Shown here: piece by piece, positions 8,847 to 16,849 of the stretch
Layout of the letters: every line of letters starts with the position of its first letter
How positions within the stretch are numbered: position 1 is the stretch's first letter
NCBI GenBank assembly: GCA_024644745.1
Contig: JAHEHF010000033.1
Coordinates: 1,367-33,564, forward strand
Length of the DNA: 32,198 bases
Direction: 5' to 3'
From: Flavobacteriaceae bacterium
GTDB taxonomy: Bacteria > Bacteroidota > Bacteroidia > Flavobacteriales > Flavobacteriaceae
Notes under the pieces: model-generated
Told to the model about the DNA's origin: nothing
The model's database searches: none
The model's input: only the letters and a program-made list of their open reading frames with translations
Position numbers and translations under genes: made by a program

Positions 8847-9725
8847 ATGAAAGTAAATAGGGTTTTAATAATTGTTATCATATTATTCAACTTTGCCGTT
8901 CATGCCCAAAAGCCGCAAAAAGTTGGATACATTGATATGAATTACATTCTGGAAAATGTTCCTGAATATGTAAATGCCCAGTCACAACTGGATTCCAAAG
9001 TTAAAACCTGGCAGCAAAAATTAGATGTTCTTTCAAAAGAGATCGAACAATTGAAAACGGATCTGAGCAATGAAAAATCCTTGCTAACCAAGGAATTGAT
9101 CACCGAAAGAGAAGAAGATATTGTGATTAAGGAACAGGAATTAATGAGATTGCAGCAGGCTTATTTCGGTCCTACCGGAGATCTGTTCCAAATGAGAAAG
9201 CAACTCGTCAAACCAGTTCAGGATCAGGTTTACAATGCGGTTCAGGACATTGCACAAAAAAAGCGGTATGACTTTATACTTGACAAATCAAGTGATTTGA
9301 TCATGTTGTACAGCAATAACAAATATGACATAAGTGAGCTGGTCTTAAATGCCATTGTAAAAAACAGGAAAAGACAAGCGGTTCAGGATAAAAAAGCAGA
9401 ACGACTTGCAAAAGCCGGGGTGATCAGCGCACCAACAGCTCTTGAAAATGAAGATGAAGATGAAGAAGCCGTAGATGTTGCAACTGAACAGACCGAAGAA
9501 AGCCAGGGAGAGGAAGAAGTTGAAAAAACCGAAGAACAGCTGAGAATAGAAGAAAAGATTAGAAAAAGAGAGGAATTAAAAGAACGCATTAAGGCCCAAC
9601 AGGAGGCACGGGCCAAATTGCGTGACTCCTTGAAGACAGTAGCGGAAGAGAAAAGAGCCGCAAAACTGAAAGAGATCGAAGACAGAAAAAAAGAGAGACA
9701 AGAAGCAATAGATAATAAGAATTAA
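8847..9725 (+). CDS. Skp/OmpH-like periplasmic chaperone with charged C-terminal tail
   Basis: Periplasmic holdase of the OmpH/Skp family, which keeps unfolded barrel proteins soluble on the way to BamA. Residues 1-21 are a signal peptide (VLIIVIILFNFAVHAQ). The Skp core follows: strand KVGYIDMNYILENVPEY, then long coiled-coil helices to about residue 150, ending in FILDKSSDLIMLY. Beyond about residue 180 is an unusual tail of over 100 residues: an acidic patch at about 200-230 (Glu, Asp, Gln), then a Lys/Arg/Glu-rich stretch to the end that should form a continuous charged helix. E. coli Skp lacks this tail. It sits directly behind bamA and before a standard-length paralogue. Confidence 0.9.
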   Translation: MKVNRVLIIVIILFNFAVHAQKPQKVGYIDMNYILENVPEYVNAQSQLDSKVKTWQQKLDVLSKEIEQLKTDLSNEKSLLTKELITEREEDIVIKEQELMRLQQAYFGPTGDLFQMRKQLVKPVQDQVYNAVQDIAQKKRYDFILDKSSDLIMLYSNNKYDISELVLNAIVKNRKRQAVQDKKAERLAKAGVISAPTALENEDEDEEAVDVATEQTEESQGEEEVEKTEEQLRIEEKIRKREELKERIKAQQEARAKLRDSLKTVAEEKRAAKLKEIEDRKKERQEAIDNKN

Positions 9726-9773
9726 GAAGAGAAGTAAAAACAAAAAAATTATTAATAACAAATTATTTGAAAA

Positions 9774-10280
9774 ATGAAATTATTTAGAAATTTATTCGTG
9801 GCTTTTGCACTTTTGATGGCTTTCAATACAGTTCAAGCCCAAAATGTAGCTCATATTGACAGTGAGCAATTGTTGATGGCCATGCCTGAAACGAAAGCAA
9901 TGGAGACTGAATTGAAAAAGGTGCAGCAAACCTATGCTGATGAGTATAATGCCCAGGCTACTGCATTGCAGGCAAAGTTACAGAAATATGATGCCGAAGC
10001 ACCGACCCAGACCGATGCAAAAAATGAAGAAAGAAGGGTTGAAGTAGAAGGCTTAAAACAGAAAATTCAGAAGTATGCCCAAACGGCAGACCAGGAAATT
10101 CAAAAGAAAAGATTTGACCTTTTAAAACCTATTGTAGAGAAAGCTCAAAAAGCTGTTTCTGATGTAGCAACAGAGAAAGGTGTCAAATATGTTTTGGATT
10201 CATCTCCGGGTAAAGGATTGATCGTATTTGAAGGAGAAGATCTGATGCCATTGGTAAAAGTAAAACTTGGAATTCAGTAA
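9774..10280 (+). CDS. Skp/OmpH-like periplasmic chaperone, standard length
   Basis: Second OmpH/Skp homologue, 168 residues, close to E. coli Skp. The signal peptide ends MAFNTVQAQ at about residue 23. The mature chain begins NVAHIDSEQLLMAMPETKAM, runs through a Lys/Gln/Glu coiled coil (about residues 45-120), and closes with the returning core strand KYVLDSSPGKGLIVFEGEDL. It is 48 bases behind the longer paralogue and probably shares its transcript, which ends at the strong hairpin 22 bases downstream. The two proteins most likely form separate or mixed trimers that pass clients to BamA; the division of labour cannot be read from sequence. Confidence 0.93.
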   Translation: MKLFRNLFVAFALLMAFNTVQAQNVAHIDSEQLLMAMPETKAMETELKKVQQTYADEYNAQATALQAKLQKYDAEAPTQTDAKNEERRVEVEGLKQKIQKYAQTADQEIQKKRFDLLKPIVEKAQKAVSDVATEKGVKYVLDSSPGKGLIVFEGEDLMPLVKVKLGIQ

Positions 10281-10301
10281 ACAACAATTCCAAAATATAA
10301 C

Positions 10302-10334
10302 AAAAAAACATCCTTGCTTCTAGGATGTTTTTTT
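10302..10334. terminator. Bidirectional intrinsic terminator
   Basis: Stem ACATCCT (10308-10314) with AGGATGT (10322-10328) around a 7-base loop, flanked by six A's on the left and six T's on the right that extend the pairing. It ends transcription of the ompH genes from the left and of the carbonic anhydrase gene from the right. Confidence 0.9.
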
Positions 10335-10358
10335 GTTTTAGGTCAAAGCCAGTATTCT

Positions 10359-10868
10359 TTATTTATACCAGCCGGCATATTTTATATAATTGTCGGCAAT
10401 CCTGTTGATCTCACCCGAAATCAGGTCCTGGTCAATATCTTTGATTTTTTTTGCCGGCATTCCTGCAAAAACTGTTCCCGACGGCACAATACTGCCCTTG
10501 GTCAATACGGCACCTGCTGCAATAATACTGTTGCTCTCAACCACACAGTCATCCATCACAATGGCTCCCATTCCAATCAGCACATTATCTTTGATCGTAC
10601 AGCCATGTACCAGCGCGTTGTGCCCGATAGAGACATTGTTTCCGATATTAGTGGGTGATTTCTGATAGGTGGCATGTATGACGGCACCATCCTGAATGTT
10701 CACCTTGTTTCCTATTTTGATATAATGTACGTCTCCCCTGATCACCGCGTTGTACCAAACGCTGCATTGCTCACCCAGGGTTACATCCCCGACGATCACC
10801 GAATTTTCAGCAAAAAAACAATCCTTGCCAAACTGAGGATCCTTCCCATTGAGTTCTTTAATTATCAT
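10359..10868 (-). CDS. Gamma-class carbonic anhydrase family protein
   Basis: A 169-residue left-handed beta-helix protein of the gamma-carbonic anhydrase/YrdA family. Hexapeptide repeats run from about residue 24 to 130 (IVGDVTLGE, VNIQDGAVI, NIGNNVSIG, IVMDDCVVE). The three zinc-ligand histidines are present with family spacing: His65 (AVIHAT), His83 and His88 (IGHNALVHG). This supports metal binding, though many YrdA-type members show little carbonic anhydrase activity, so the reaction is uncertain. The C-terminal helix (NRIADNYIKYAGWYK) is normal. It is divergent from the nfu-type gene and convergent with ompH across the shared terminator. Confidence 0.92.
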   Translation of the reverse strand: MIIKELNGKDPQFGKDCFFAENSVIVGDVTLGEQCSVWYNAVIRGDVHYIKIGNKVNIQDGAVIHATYQKSPTNIGNNVSIGHNALVHGCTIKDNVLIGMGAIVMDDCVVESNSIIAAGAVLTKGSIVPSGTVFAGMPAKKIKDIDQDLISGEINRIADNYIKYAGWYK

Positions 10869-10898
10869 TCTTCCTTTTTTGATCTTTTAACAATTCAT

Positions 10899-10906
10899 CA
10901 AAAGTA
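10899..10906 (-). promoter_or_regulatory. -7 element for the carbonic anhydrase gene
   Basis: The minus strand reads TACTTTTG, a consensus match 30 bases before the start at 10868. It overlaps the left arm of the inverted repeat at 10901-10920. Confidence 0.5.
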
Positions 10907-10920
10907 TGAAAAAATACTTT
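10901..10920. repeat. Inverted repeat between divergent promoters
   Basis: AAAGTAT (10901-10907) and ATACTTT (10914-10920) are perfect 7-base arms around six bases. The repeat lies between the carbonic anhydrase and nfu-type genes and overlaps the minus-strand -7 element. It could be a regulator site; it could also be chance in AT-rich DNA. Confidence 0.35.
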
Positions 10921-10922
10921 CG

Positions 10923-10930
10923 TAAATTTG
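10923..10930 (+). promoter_or_regulatory. -7 element for the nfu-type gene
   Basis: TAAATTTG followed by C lies 20 bases before ATG 10951. Because it lies inside the longer possible reading frame starting at 10906, it argues that the real start is 10951. Confidence 0.55.
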
Positions 10931-10950
10931 CAAACTCAATCAATAAAGAT

Positions 10951-11835
10951 ATGTCGAAAGTAAATATAGAACACACCACAAATCCTGCCGTCATTAAATA
11001 TGTCTTTGACAAAATTATCACAGAAAGCAGTTTTGAATACAATTCCATAGACGATGCAAAAAATTCATCATTGGTACAACAATTGTTTCACCTTCCCTTT
11101 GTCAAAAAGGTATACATCACGGCAAATTTTATTGCCGTAGAAAAATTTGACATTTTGGAATGGAAGGAAGTGGAAGCTGAACTAAAAGAAATCTTCGAAG
11201 CCTATATGGAACAGAACGATTCTCTTTTTACAGAGGCCAAGGCCCAGCAACTTGTTGAAGTTTATGCCGAAAGCACACCCAACCCCAACGTACAGAAATT
11301 CGTCACAAACAGACTTCTGAGCAATCAGCACATCGAATTGAGTGTACAATCAGAAGCTGTGAATGTGCCGCTGGCTCATGAACTTTTTGATTTTCCATTT
11401 GTCAAGGAGATCTTTATTTCAGACAATTATGTGTCCATTCAAAAAAGCAAGGACCTCGAATGGTTTGAAATCAATAATACCATAAGAGATTTTATAAAAG
11501 AGTACCTTCAAAGTGAAAGAAGGATCGTGGGAGAGAATTTTTCACCGGAGAAAAAGGAAACACCCGACAATGATCAGAAATACGTAACGACCAATGATGA
11601 TATTTCCAAGGAGATCATTGCCGTACTTGAAGAATACATCAAACCTGCTGTGGCAGGTGATGGAGGGAACATTCAATTTCTGTCTTATCTGCCGGAAACC
11701 AAAGAGGTAAATGTCATCCTTCAGGGTGCCTGCAACGGTTGTCCTTCATCAACGATCACATTAAAAAATGGCATTGAAGCCACCTTAAAACAATTGCTTC
11801 CAGGCAAAATAGGAACCGTTAATGCCTTGAATTAA
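10951..11835 (+). CDS. NifU-like Fe-S carrier with doubled Nfu N-terminal domain
   Basis: Scaffold or carrier that delivers iron-sulfur clusters to target proteins. From ATG 10951 it has 294 residues. Two related Nfu N-terminal domains are visible: the first from TTNPAVIKYVFDK to EVEAELKEIFEAY (about 8-88), the second from STPNPNVQKFVTNR to INNTIRDFIKEYL (about 107-190), both containing the matching LPFVKKVYIT and FPFVKEIFIS strands. The C-terminal NifU domain (about 212-294) contains AGDGGNIQFL and the cluster-binding CNGC. An upstream ATG at 10906 is rejected because the promoter element lies between. No signal peptide is seen. The cluster-carrier role is well supported by the CxxC; its targets are unknown. 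Confidence 0.9.
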   Translation: MSKVNIEHTTNPAVIKYVFDKIITESSFEYNSIDDAKNSSLVQQLFHLPFVKKVYITANFIAVEKFDILEWKEVEAELKEIFEAYMEQNDSLFTEAKAQQLVEVYAESTPNPNVQKFVTNRLLSNQHIELSVQSEAVNVPLAHELFDFPFVKEIFISDNYVSIQKSKDLEWFEINNTIRDFIKEYLQSERRIVGENFSPEKKETPDNDQKYVTTNDDISKEIIAVLEEYIKPAVAGDGGNIQFLSYLPETKEVNVILQGACNGCPSSTITLKNGIEATLKQLLPGKIGTVNALN

Positions 11836-11939
11836 GTTTGTCATTGATCCAAACAAACTTCGAGACGAGCCTCAAGTAATATTTTCAAAATTTCACTCTT
11901 GGGTTTTGCTGCCCACTTTAAGCATTACAAAGCACAACT

Positions 11940-14003
11940 ATGAAATTAAAATATCCCAAAACAAGAAAGGGGAAGGTAGCTGAAACATTTTTTGGAACAG
12001 AGGTTAAGGATCCCTTCAGGTGGCTGGAAGATGACAGGTCAAAAGAAACAGAAGCATGGGTAAGGTCACAAAATAAATTCACTTTTGATTATTTGGATGA
12101 AATTCCATTCAGGAATGAGATCAAAGACAGATTGACTGAACTTTGGGATTATGACAAATACTCAGCTCCTGCCAGACACGGTGATTACAATTATTTCTAC
12201 AAAAATGACGGCCTGCAAAACCAGTATGTGCTCTACAGAGAAAAAAATGGGAAGCAGGAAGTATTTTTAGACCCCAATACATTTTCAAAAGATGGTTCGA
12301 CTTCTCTGAGCCAGGTGTCTTTTAGTAAAAATGGCAAATTGGTGGCATATGCCATCTCAGAAAGAGGATCTGACTGGCGAAAGGTCATTGTCATGGATGC
12401 GGTTCACAAAGAAGTTATGGGCGATACGCTCATTGATGTAAAATTCAGTGGCATATCCTGGTATAAAAATGAAGGCTTCTTTTATTCAAGTTACGACAAA
12501 CCTGATGGAAGTGAATTGTCGGCCAGGACCGATCAGCACAAACTATTTTATCACAAGCTCGGTACCGCTCAAAACGAAGATAAGATCATATTTGGAGATA
12601 ATGTCAAAAGGAGGTATGTCGGAGGATCAGTTACGGAAGATCAAAAATACCTGGTTGTCAGCGCAGCCAATTCAACATCGGGAAACGAACTTTATATCAA
12701 AGATCTCAGCTCCCCTGAAAATAAATTGATCACAGTGGTCGATAATTTCGACAATGACCATTACGTCATTGACAGCGAAGGGGAGACAATTTTCATTGTC
12801 ACCAACTTGAAAGCCCCCAATAAAAAAGTAATCAAAACATCATTTGCAAACCTGAAGCAAAACCATTGGCAGGATTTTATTCCTGAAACGGATCATGTGC
12901 TGCGCATGACCAAGGGTGGCGGATATTTTTTCGCTGAATACATGAAAGATGCCGTATCCATGGTATTGCAATATGACAGAAAAGGAAAATTACAACGGGA
13001 GATTGAACTTCCCGGCCTTGGATCCTCGTCAGGATTCAATGGTAAAAAGGATGACAAGTTGCTCTATTATTCTTTTACCAATTATACCACACCCGGTTCG
13101 ATTTATGAATTTGATCCTGCAAAGGGAGCATCAAAAGTTTACAAGGCTCCAAAGGTTGCTTTCGTTTCTGACGATTATGAATCCAAACAGGTATTTTATT
13201 CCTCCAAGGACGGAACCAAGATTCCAATGATCATCACCTATAAAAAAGGTACTGCCTGGAAGGGTCAAAACCCTACAATACTTTACGGTTATGGCGGGTT
13301 TAACGTGAGTCTTACGCCGTCCTTCAATGTTGTAACAGCCACCTGGCTGGAAATGGGTGGTGTTTATGCCGTTGCAAATCTAAGGGGTGGTGGAGAATAC
13401 GGAAAGAAATGGCATGATGCAGGCACAAAGTTAAAAAAGCAAAATGTATTTGACGATTTTATCGCCGCGGCTGAATACCTCATCAATGAAAAATATACAT
13501 CAAAAGATTACCTGGCCATAAGCGGGGGGTCGAACGGAGGATTACTTGTTGGAGTAACGATGACCCAAAGACCTGATCTCATAAAAGTTGCTTTACCGGC
13601 AGTTGGTGTTCTTGACATGCTTCGTTACCATACTTTTACTTCGGGCGAGGGATGGTCCTATGATTACGGTACAGCAGAAGACAATAAGGAAATGTTTGAT
13701 TATTTATATGAATATTCACCCGTACACAATGTAAAAAATGGTATGATCTACCCTGCAACAATGATTACAACAGGAGATCACGATGACAGGGTTGTTCCGG
13801 CCCATTCTTTTAAATTTGCGGCCCAGTTGCAGGAAAATCAAACTGGTGAATACCCGGTACTCATCAGAATTGAGACCAATGCAGGTCATGGAGCCGGAAC
13901 ACCGGTTTCCAAAATCATTGATCAGTATGGAGATGTTTTTAGTTTTACCTTGTACAATATGGGGGTACGCGATTTGAAGTCTGTACTGAAAAAAATAAGC
14001 TAA
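11940..14003 (+). CDS. Prolyl oligopeptidase family serine peptidase, apparently cytoplasmic
   Basis: S9A peptidase that cleaves short proline-containing peptides after Pro. All 687 residues are present: a short N-terminal stretch with [11 protein letters not shown], a beta-propeller to about residue 410, and an alpha/beta-hydrolase domain. The catalytic Ser531 is in GGSNGG, the Asp in GDHDDRVV (about 612-619) and His650 in [14 protein letters not shown] and NLRGGGEYG complete the family pattern. It has no signal peptide and starts [12 protein letters not shown]; the frame is closed upstream by TAA at 11919, so no longer N-terminus exists. Many Bacteroidota relatives are exported, so this copy probably recycles peptides inside the cell. 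Confidence 0.95.
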   Translation: MKLKYPKTRKGKVAETFFGTEVKDPFRWLEDDRSKETEAWVRSQNKFTFDYLDEIPFRNEIKDRLTELWDYDKYSAPARHGDYNYFYKNDGLQNQYVLYREKNGKQEVFLDPNTFSKDGSTSLSQVSFSKNGKLVAYAISERGSDWRKVIVMDAVHKEVMGDTLIDVKFSGISWYKNEGFFYSSYDKPDGSELSARTDQHKLFYHKLGTAQNEDKIIFGDNVKRRYVGGSVTEDQKYLVVSAANSTSGNELYIKDLSSPENKLITVVDNFDNDHYVIDSEGETIFIVTNLKAPNKKVIKTSFANLKQNHWQDFIPETDHVLRMTKGGGYFFAEYMKDAVSMVLQYDRKGKLQREIELPGLGSSSGFNGKKDDKLLYYSFTNYTTPGSIYEFDPAKGASKVYKAPKVAFVSDDYESKQVFYSSKDGTKIPMIITYKKGTAWKGQNPTILYGYGGFNVSLTPSFNVVTATWLEMGGVYAVANLRGGGEYGKKWHDAGTKLKKQNVFDDFIAAAEYLINEKYTSKDYLAISGGSNGGLLVGVTMTQRPDLIKVALPAVGVLDMLRYHTFTSGEGWSYDYGTAEDNKEMFDYLYEYSPVHNVKNGMIYPATMITTGDHDDRVVPAHSFKFAAQLQENQTGEYPVLIRIETNAGHGAGTPVSKIIDQYGDVFSFTLYNMGVRDLKSVLKKIS

Positions 14004-14009
14004 AGTCTG

Positions 14010-14459
14010 TTAGACGACCTGTAAAATAGTAATCTTTTTCTCTCCCAGCTGCACGCAGGACCCTTTTTGCTCTCCTAAAAGTAAGGCGCCAACAGGAGAA
14101 GATGGTGATACTGCATAATATTCCAACCCTTCCACCCTAATCGAACCGGCACTGATGGATATAAAAAAGTGACCCCCATCGGTCATCACAAGACTGCCAA
14201 GTTTGACTTGTACATGTGGTTTTGTCAAGTCGATCTTTTCCAGGAGGGACTTCATTTTCTGGATCACTGCATATTGTTGTGAGGCTTTTTCCATTTCCAG
14301 GTGCAGCATGGCCCTGCCGGTTTCATGTTTGTCTCCGGCTGAACTTTTGGACTCACTGTCAAGGTCCTGCTGATAAGACCGCATCAACCCCTCTATATTC
14401 AACGACTTTTCTTCAATAAATTGCTGACAGGCCCGGTACAATTCTGTTTTAGTTTTCAC
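14010..14459 (-). CDS. Gre-like transcription factor, probable GTG start
   Basis: A protein of 149 residues from GTG 14459 (MKTKTELYRACQQF). An N-terminal coiled coil contains the family-typical SSAGDKHETGRAML, followed by QKMKSLL and a C-terminal FKBP-like Gre domain (VKLGSLVMTDGGHFFISI, YYAVSPSSPVGALLLG, then GEKKITIL). GreA and GreB rescue backtracked RNA polymerase by stimulating transcript cleavage. This Bacteroidota family resembles them but its activity is not certain, and some databases give it misleading names. The frame can be read back to 14564, but the -7 element at 14478-14485 and the end of recognisable homology favour the GTG. It ends seven bases from the convergent peptidase gene. 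Confidence 0.75.
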   Translation of the reverse strand: MKTKTELYRACQQFIEEKSLNIEGLMRSYQQDLDSESKSSAGDKHETGRAMLHLEMEKASQQYAVIQKMKSLLEKIDLTKPHVQVKLGSLVMTDGGHFFISISAGSIRVEGLEYYAVSPSSPVGALLLGEQKGSCVQLGEKKITILQVV

Positions 14460-14477
14460 CTTTGGAATGATTTCATC

Positions 14478-14485
14478 CAAAAATA
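14478..14485 (-). promoter_or_regulatory. -7 element for the Gre-like gene
   Basis: The minus strand reads TATTTTTG, 18 bases before GTG 14459. It lies inside the longer possible frame, so it supports the short start. Confidence 0.5.
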
Positions 14486-14556
14486 AAAGATTATTATTGA
14501 ATGATCCTATATAGATAAAACACATTATCTTAGAAAGCCTTTTAAATCCTTTATAA

Positions 14557-15150
14557 ATGACCAAAACAAGATGCCTGTGGTGTGGCGAAGACCCTTTGTA
14601 TATGGACTATCACGACAAAGAATGGGGAGTTCCGGTTTATGAGGACAGCCTTTTGTTCGAATTTCTGCTTCTTGAAACTTTTCAGGCCGGTTTAAGCTGG
14701 ATCACCATACTCAGAAAAAGAGAAAATTTCAGAAAAGCCTTTGATCAGTTCGATTATGCAAAAATAGCAGCATACGATGAAGATAAATTCAATGAACTGG
14801 TATCCGATAAAGGTATCGTCAGGAACAAACTCAAAATCAGGGGAGCCATCAGTAATGCCAGGGCATTTATCAGCCTTCAAAAAGAATTCGGTTCATTCTC
14901 AGATTATATATGGGGCTTTGTTCACAAACAACCCATTGAGAATCAATTCACAACCCATGAACAAATTCCCTCAAATACGATATTGTCAGACAAAATATCC
15001 AAAGACCTTAAAAAACATGGCTTTAAATTTGTCGGATCAACAGTTGTTTATGCCTTCATGCAAGCCACGGGTATGGTCAACGATCATGTTACGACCTGCT
15101 TCAGACATCATGAAATCAGCGATCAGCATGTAAACCAGAAAAAAAAATAA
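14557..15150 (+). CDS. tag: DNA-3-methyladenine glycosylase I
   Basis: Base-excision repair enzyme that removes 3-methyladenine from alkylated DNA. The protein has 197 residues. The N-terminal signature is RCLWCGEDPLYMDYHDKEWG, with the Cys and His zinc ligands; the C-terminal partner ligands are in MVNDHVTTCFRHHE. The helix-hairpin region is intact (FQAGLSWITILRKRENFRKAF, with the base-pocket Glu and Trp of the family before and within it). It diverges from the Gre-like gene and lies 39 bases before tspO, with which it may be co-transcribed. A TATCTTAG at 14526-14533 is an imperfect -7 match. The call is firm. Confidence 0.95.
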   Translation: MTKTRCLWCGEDPLYMDYHDKEWGVPVYEDSLLFEFLLLETFQAGLSWITILRKRENFRKAFDQFDYAKIAAYDEDKFNELVSDKGIVRNKLKIRGAISNARAFISLQKEFGSFSDYIWGFVHKQPIENQFTTHEQIPSNTILSDKISKDLKKHGFKFVGSTVVYAFMQATGMVNDHVTTCFRHHEISDQHVNQKKK

Positions 15151-15189
15151 GATAATGAAATTGTATTTTTTTAATATAAAACATAAAAT

Positions 15190-15648
15190 ATGACTTTAAG
15201 AGTAATCATTTTTCTGGTATTGAATTTTTCGGCACTCGCCCTTGGCGGCCTGTTTACAGGAAAAGGAGTGCCTTCCGAATGGTATATGCAACTTAGCAAG
15301 GCTCCATGGACCCCTCCCGGGTGGGTTTTTGGAACGGCCTGGACAAGCATTATGATCTGTTTTTCTTTTTATATGGCCTATATCTGGCCTTCAGCAGATA
15401 ACAAATCCTTTTTAACAGGTCTATATATTGTCCAATGGATTCTAAATGTTTCTTGGAATCCTGCTTTTTTCTATTTCCACAATATTCTTGCTGGCCTGCT
15501 GATTATAAGTATCCTAACCGTGGTTGTTGGATATTTTTTGTTCCATTATGCCCCACAAGCCAAGTATAAATCTGTTTTGATTTTACCCTACTTCCTATGG
15601 CTCCTTATTGCAACCTCGCTTAACGGTTACATTTTTTTAAAAAACTGA
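15190..15648 (+). CDS. tspO: TspO/MBR family protein
   Basis: A 152-residue membrane protein with five predicted helices (about 4-22, 45-64, 75-94, 99-119 and 129-149). Family hallmarks are the loop SKAPWTPPGWVFGTAWT and the Trp/Asn-rich segment NVSWNPAFF in the third to fourth helices. TspO proteins bind porphyrins and cholesterol-like ligands and are linked to tetrapyrrole handling and stress responses; in bacteria the exact role differs between species. Start ATG 15190 is 39 bases after tag. It converges on the SRPBCC gene with an 11-base gap and no visible terminator. Confidence 0.93.
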   Translation: MTLRVIIFLVLNFSALALGGLFTGKGVPSEWYMQLSKAPWTPPGWVFGTAWTSIMICFSFYMAYIWPSADNKSFLTGLYIVQWILNVSWNPAFFYFHNILAGLLIISILTVVVGYFLFHYAPQAKYKSVLILPYFLWLLIATSLNGYIFLKN

Positions 15649-15659
15649 CGGGTATCATC

Positions 15660-16703
15660 TTATTCACCTTTTCTAGCCCTTAGCTGAACCGGAATATAAA
15701 TCTCGGTGATCAGTTCTGCCGGATTGGGTGTGGTATCAGGATTGTTCACAAAGACCTCAAAGGGTTCCCCGGTATGCAATATGGTATAATCACTTAGATC
15801 TTCAGCGGCACCATATGCCTCCTGCCATGCCGAAGTTGCATTTTCATAGGAGCCTTTTAAAACAGACTTAGAATATTTTCCTCTTTCCATGAAACCGGTC
15901 AGCAAGTCAGATTCCTTTTCAGTGATAATGCGCTCTGCAATCGGATAAGCTACAGAAAACATGGATGTTCCGTTCTCTTCGTCGAATTTATGGTATAAGG
16001 TGAAAGGACTTCCTGTGACACGAATCTTATTTGATTCTACAAATTCCTCGACCTTCCTTCGCATTTGAGATGATTTAAGCTCGATTTCACTTATTTTCGA
16101 AGCAGTAGAAAGATACAGGTAAAACCCTCCGCTATAATCAACAACCCCCATGTGATCCACGCTGAAAACTCTGAGCTTGCGCTGGATATTCTCATCGAAC
16201 AACTGCAGTCCTCGTTCCTGCATGGGTCCCATTTGCGTTTCCATTTTACTGGCCATAAATCGGTAAAGGAAAGGCATTTCACCCTTTATTCCCCAGGTAA
16301 GATCCGTCCCTTTCTCAGTTTTTTCTAAGATCCAGTATACATCAGAATGCATTTCCCCGAAGGGAGTATTAAAAATTATCTCCTGATCCAGCCGCTTAGA
16401 GGGGTCTGTTCTCAGGGTCCGCATGCGCCCTCCTCCATCTTTATCTGAAGTCCAGCTATATCCAGCCTCATCACCAGCGGTTTTGTTTTCATATGCCACC
16501 ATCAGGGTCGAATCCTCTTCGAACCATGGTCCCCAATCTTTCCAGTTTTTGTAATCATTGAGATCGTTATAAACAACGACCGGATCGGCATTTATCGATC
16601 TCGATCTACTGACATCATAATTTCCATCAAGGGTCCCTAGATATAATGCGCCCAACACAATCAGGATCAGCAAAAAAATAAAAATAATTTTTAAAATTTT
16701 CAT
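15660..16703 (-). CDS. Membrane-anchored SRPBCC domain fused to a GyrI-like domain
   Basis: From ATG 16703 the protein has 347 residues. Residues 4-24 are one hydrophobic helix (IIFIFLLILIVLGALYLG), probably an anchor with the rest in the periplasm. Next is an SRPBCC (START-like) domain, about 33-175, beginning SRSINADPVVVYNDLNDYKNW with GPWFEEDSTL, a fold that binds hydrophobic ligands. The C-terminal half, about 185-347, has the GyrI-like/effector-binding pattern (VVDYSGGFYLY, TSMFSVAYPIAERI, and PAELITEIYIPVQ at the end). The fusion occurs in other Bacteroidota; ligand and function are unknown. A TTG at 16712 would add three residues and is less likely. Confidence 0.82.
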   Translation of the reverse strand: MKILKIIFIFLLILIVLGALYLGTLDGNYDVSRSRSINADPVVVYNDLNDYKNWKDWGPWFEEDSTLMVAYENKTAGDEAGYSWTSDKDGGGRMRTLRTDPSKRLDQEIIFNTPFGEMHSDVYWILEKTEKGTDLTWGIKGEMPFLYRFMASKMETQMGPMQERGLQLFDENIQRKLRVFSVDHMGVVDYSGGFYLYLSTASKISEIELKSSQMRRKVEEFVESNKIRVTGSPFTLYHKFDEENGTSMFSVAYPIAERIITEKESDLLTGFMERGKYSKSVLKGSYENATSAWQEAYGAAEDLSDYTILHTGEPFEVFVNNPDTTPNPAELITEIYIPVQLRARKGE

Positions 16704-16731
16704 AGTGTACAATTTTGGTCAATCCCACTAT

Positions 16732-16763
16732 CAAAGATAATAATTAAATCTTAAATATTTCAA
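16732..16763 (-). promoter_or_regulatory. Promoter of the SRPBCC/GyrI-like gene
   Basis: The minus strand has TTG (16763-16761), 21 bases, then TATCTTTG (16739-16732), matching the Bacteroidota -33/-7 layout. The start codon follows 28 bases later. Confidence 0.55.
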
Positions 16764-16790
16764 TATGAGCTACTTAATTAATATATATTG

Positions 16791-16822
16791 TTTGGTAAAA
16801 CCTCCTCTTTTAGTTAAATTTG
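16791..16822 (+). promoter_or_regulatory. Promoter of the dipeptidyl peptidase III gene
   Basis: TTTG (16791-16794), 20 bases, then TAAATTTG (16815-16822) is a full match to the Bacteroidota promoter with ideal spacing, the best in the window. It covers the possible TTG start at 16820 and so fixes the real start at ATG 16850. Confidence 0.75.
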
Positions 16823-16849
16823 AGCCATCTAAAAACAAATTATTTAACC

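Noticed and set aside
10314-10658. Plus-strand frame across the carbonic anhydrase gene
   Set aside because: It begins inside the terminator hairpin and runs opposite clear hexapeptide repeats.
11834-11860. Seven-base stem AAGTTTG/CAAACTT after the nfu-type gene
   Set aside because: Loop of 13 bases and no T-run; likely chance.
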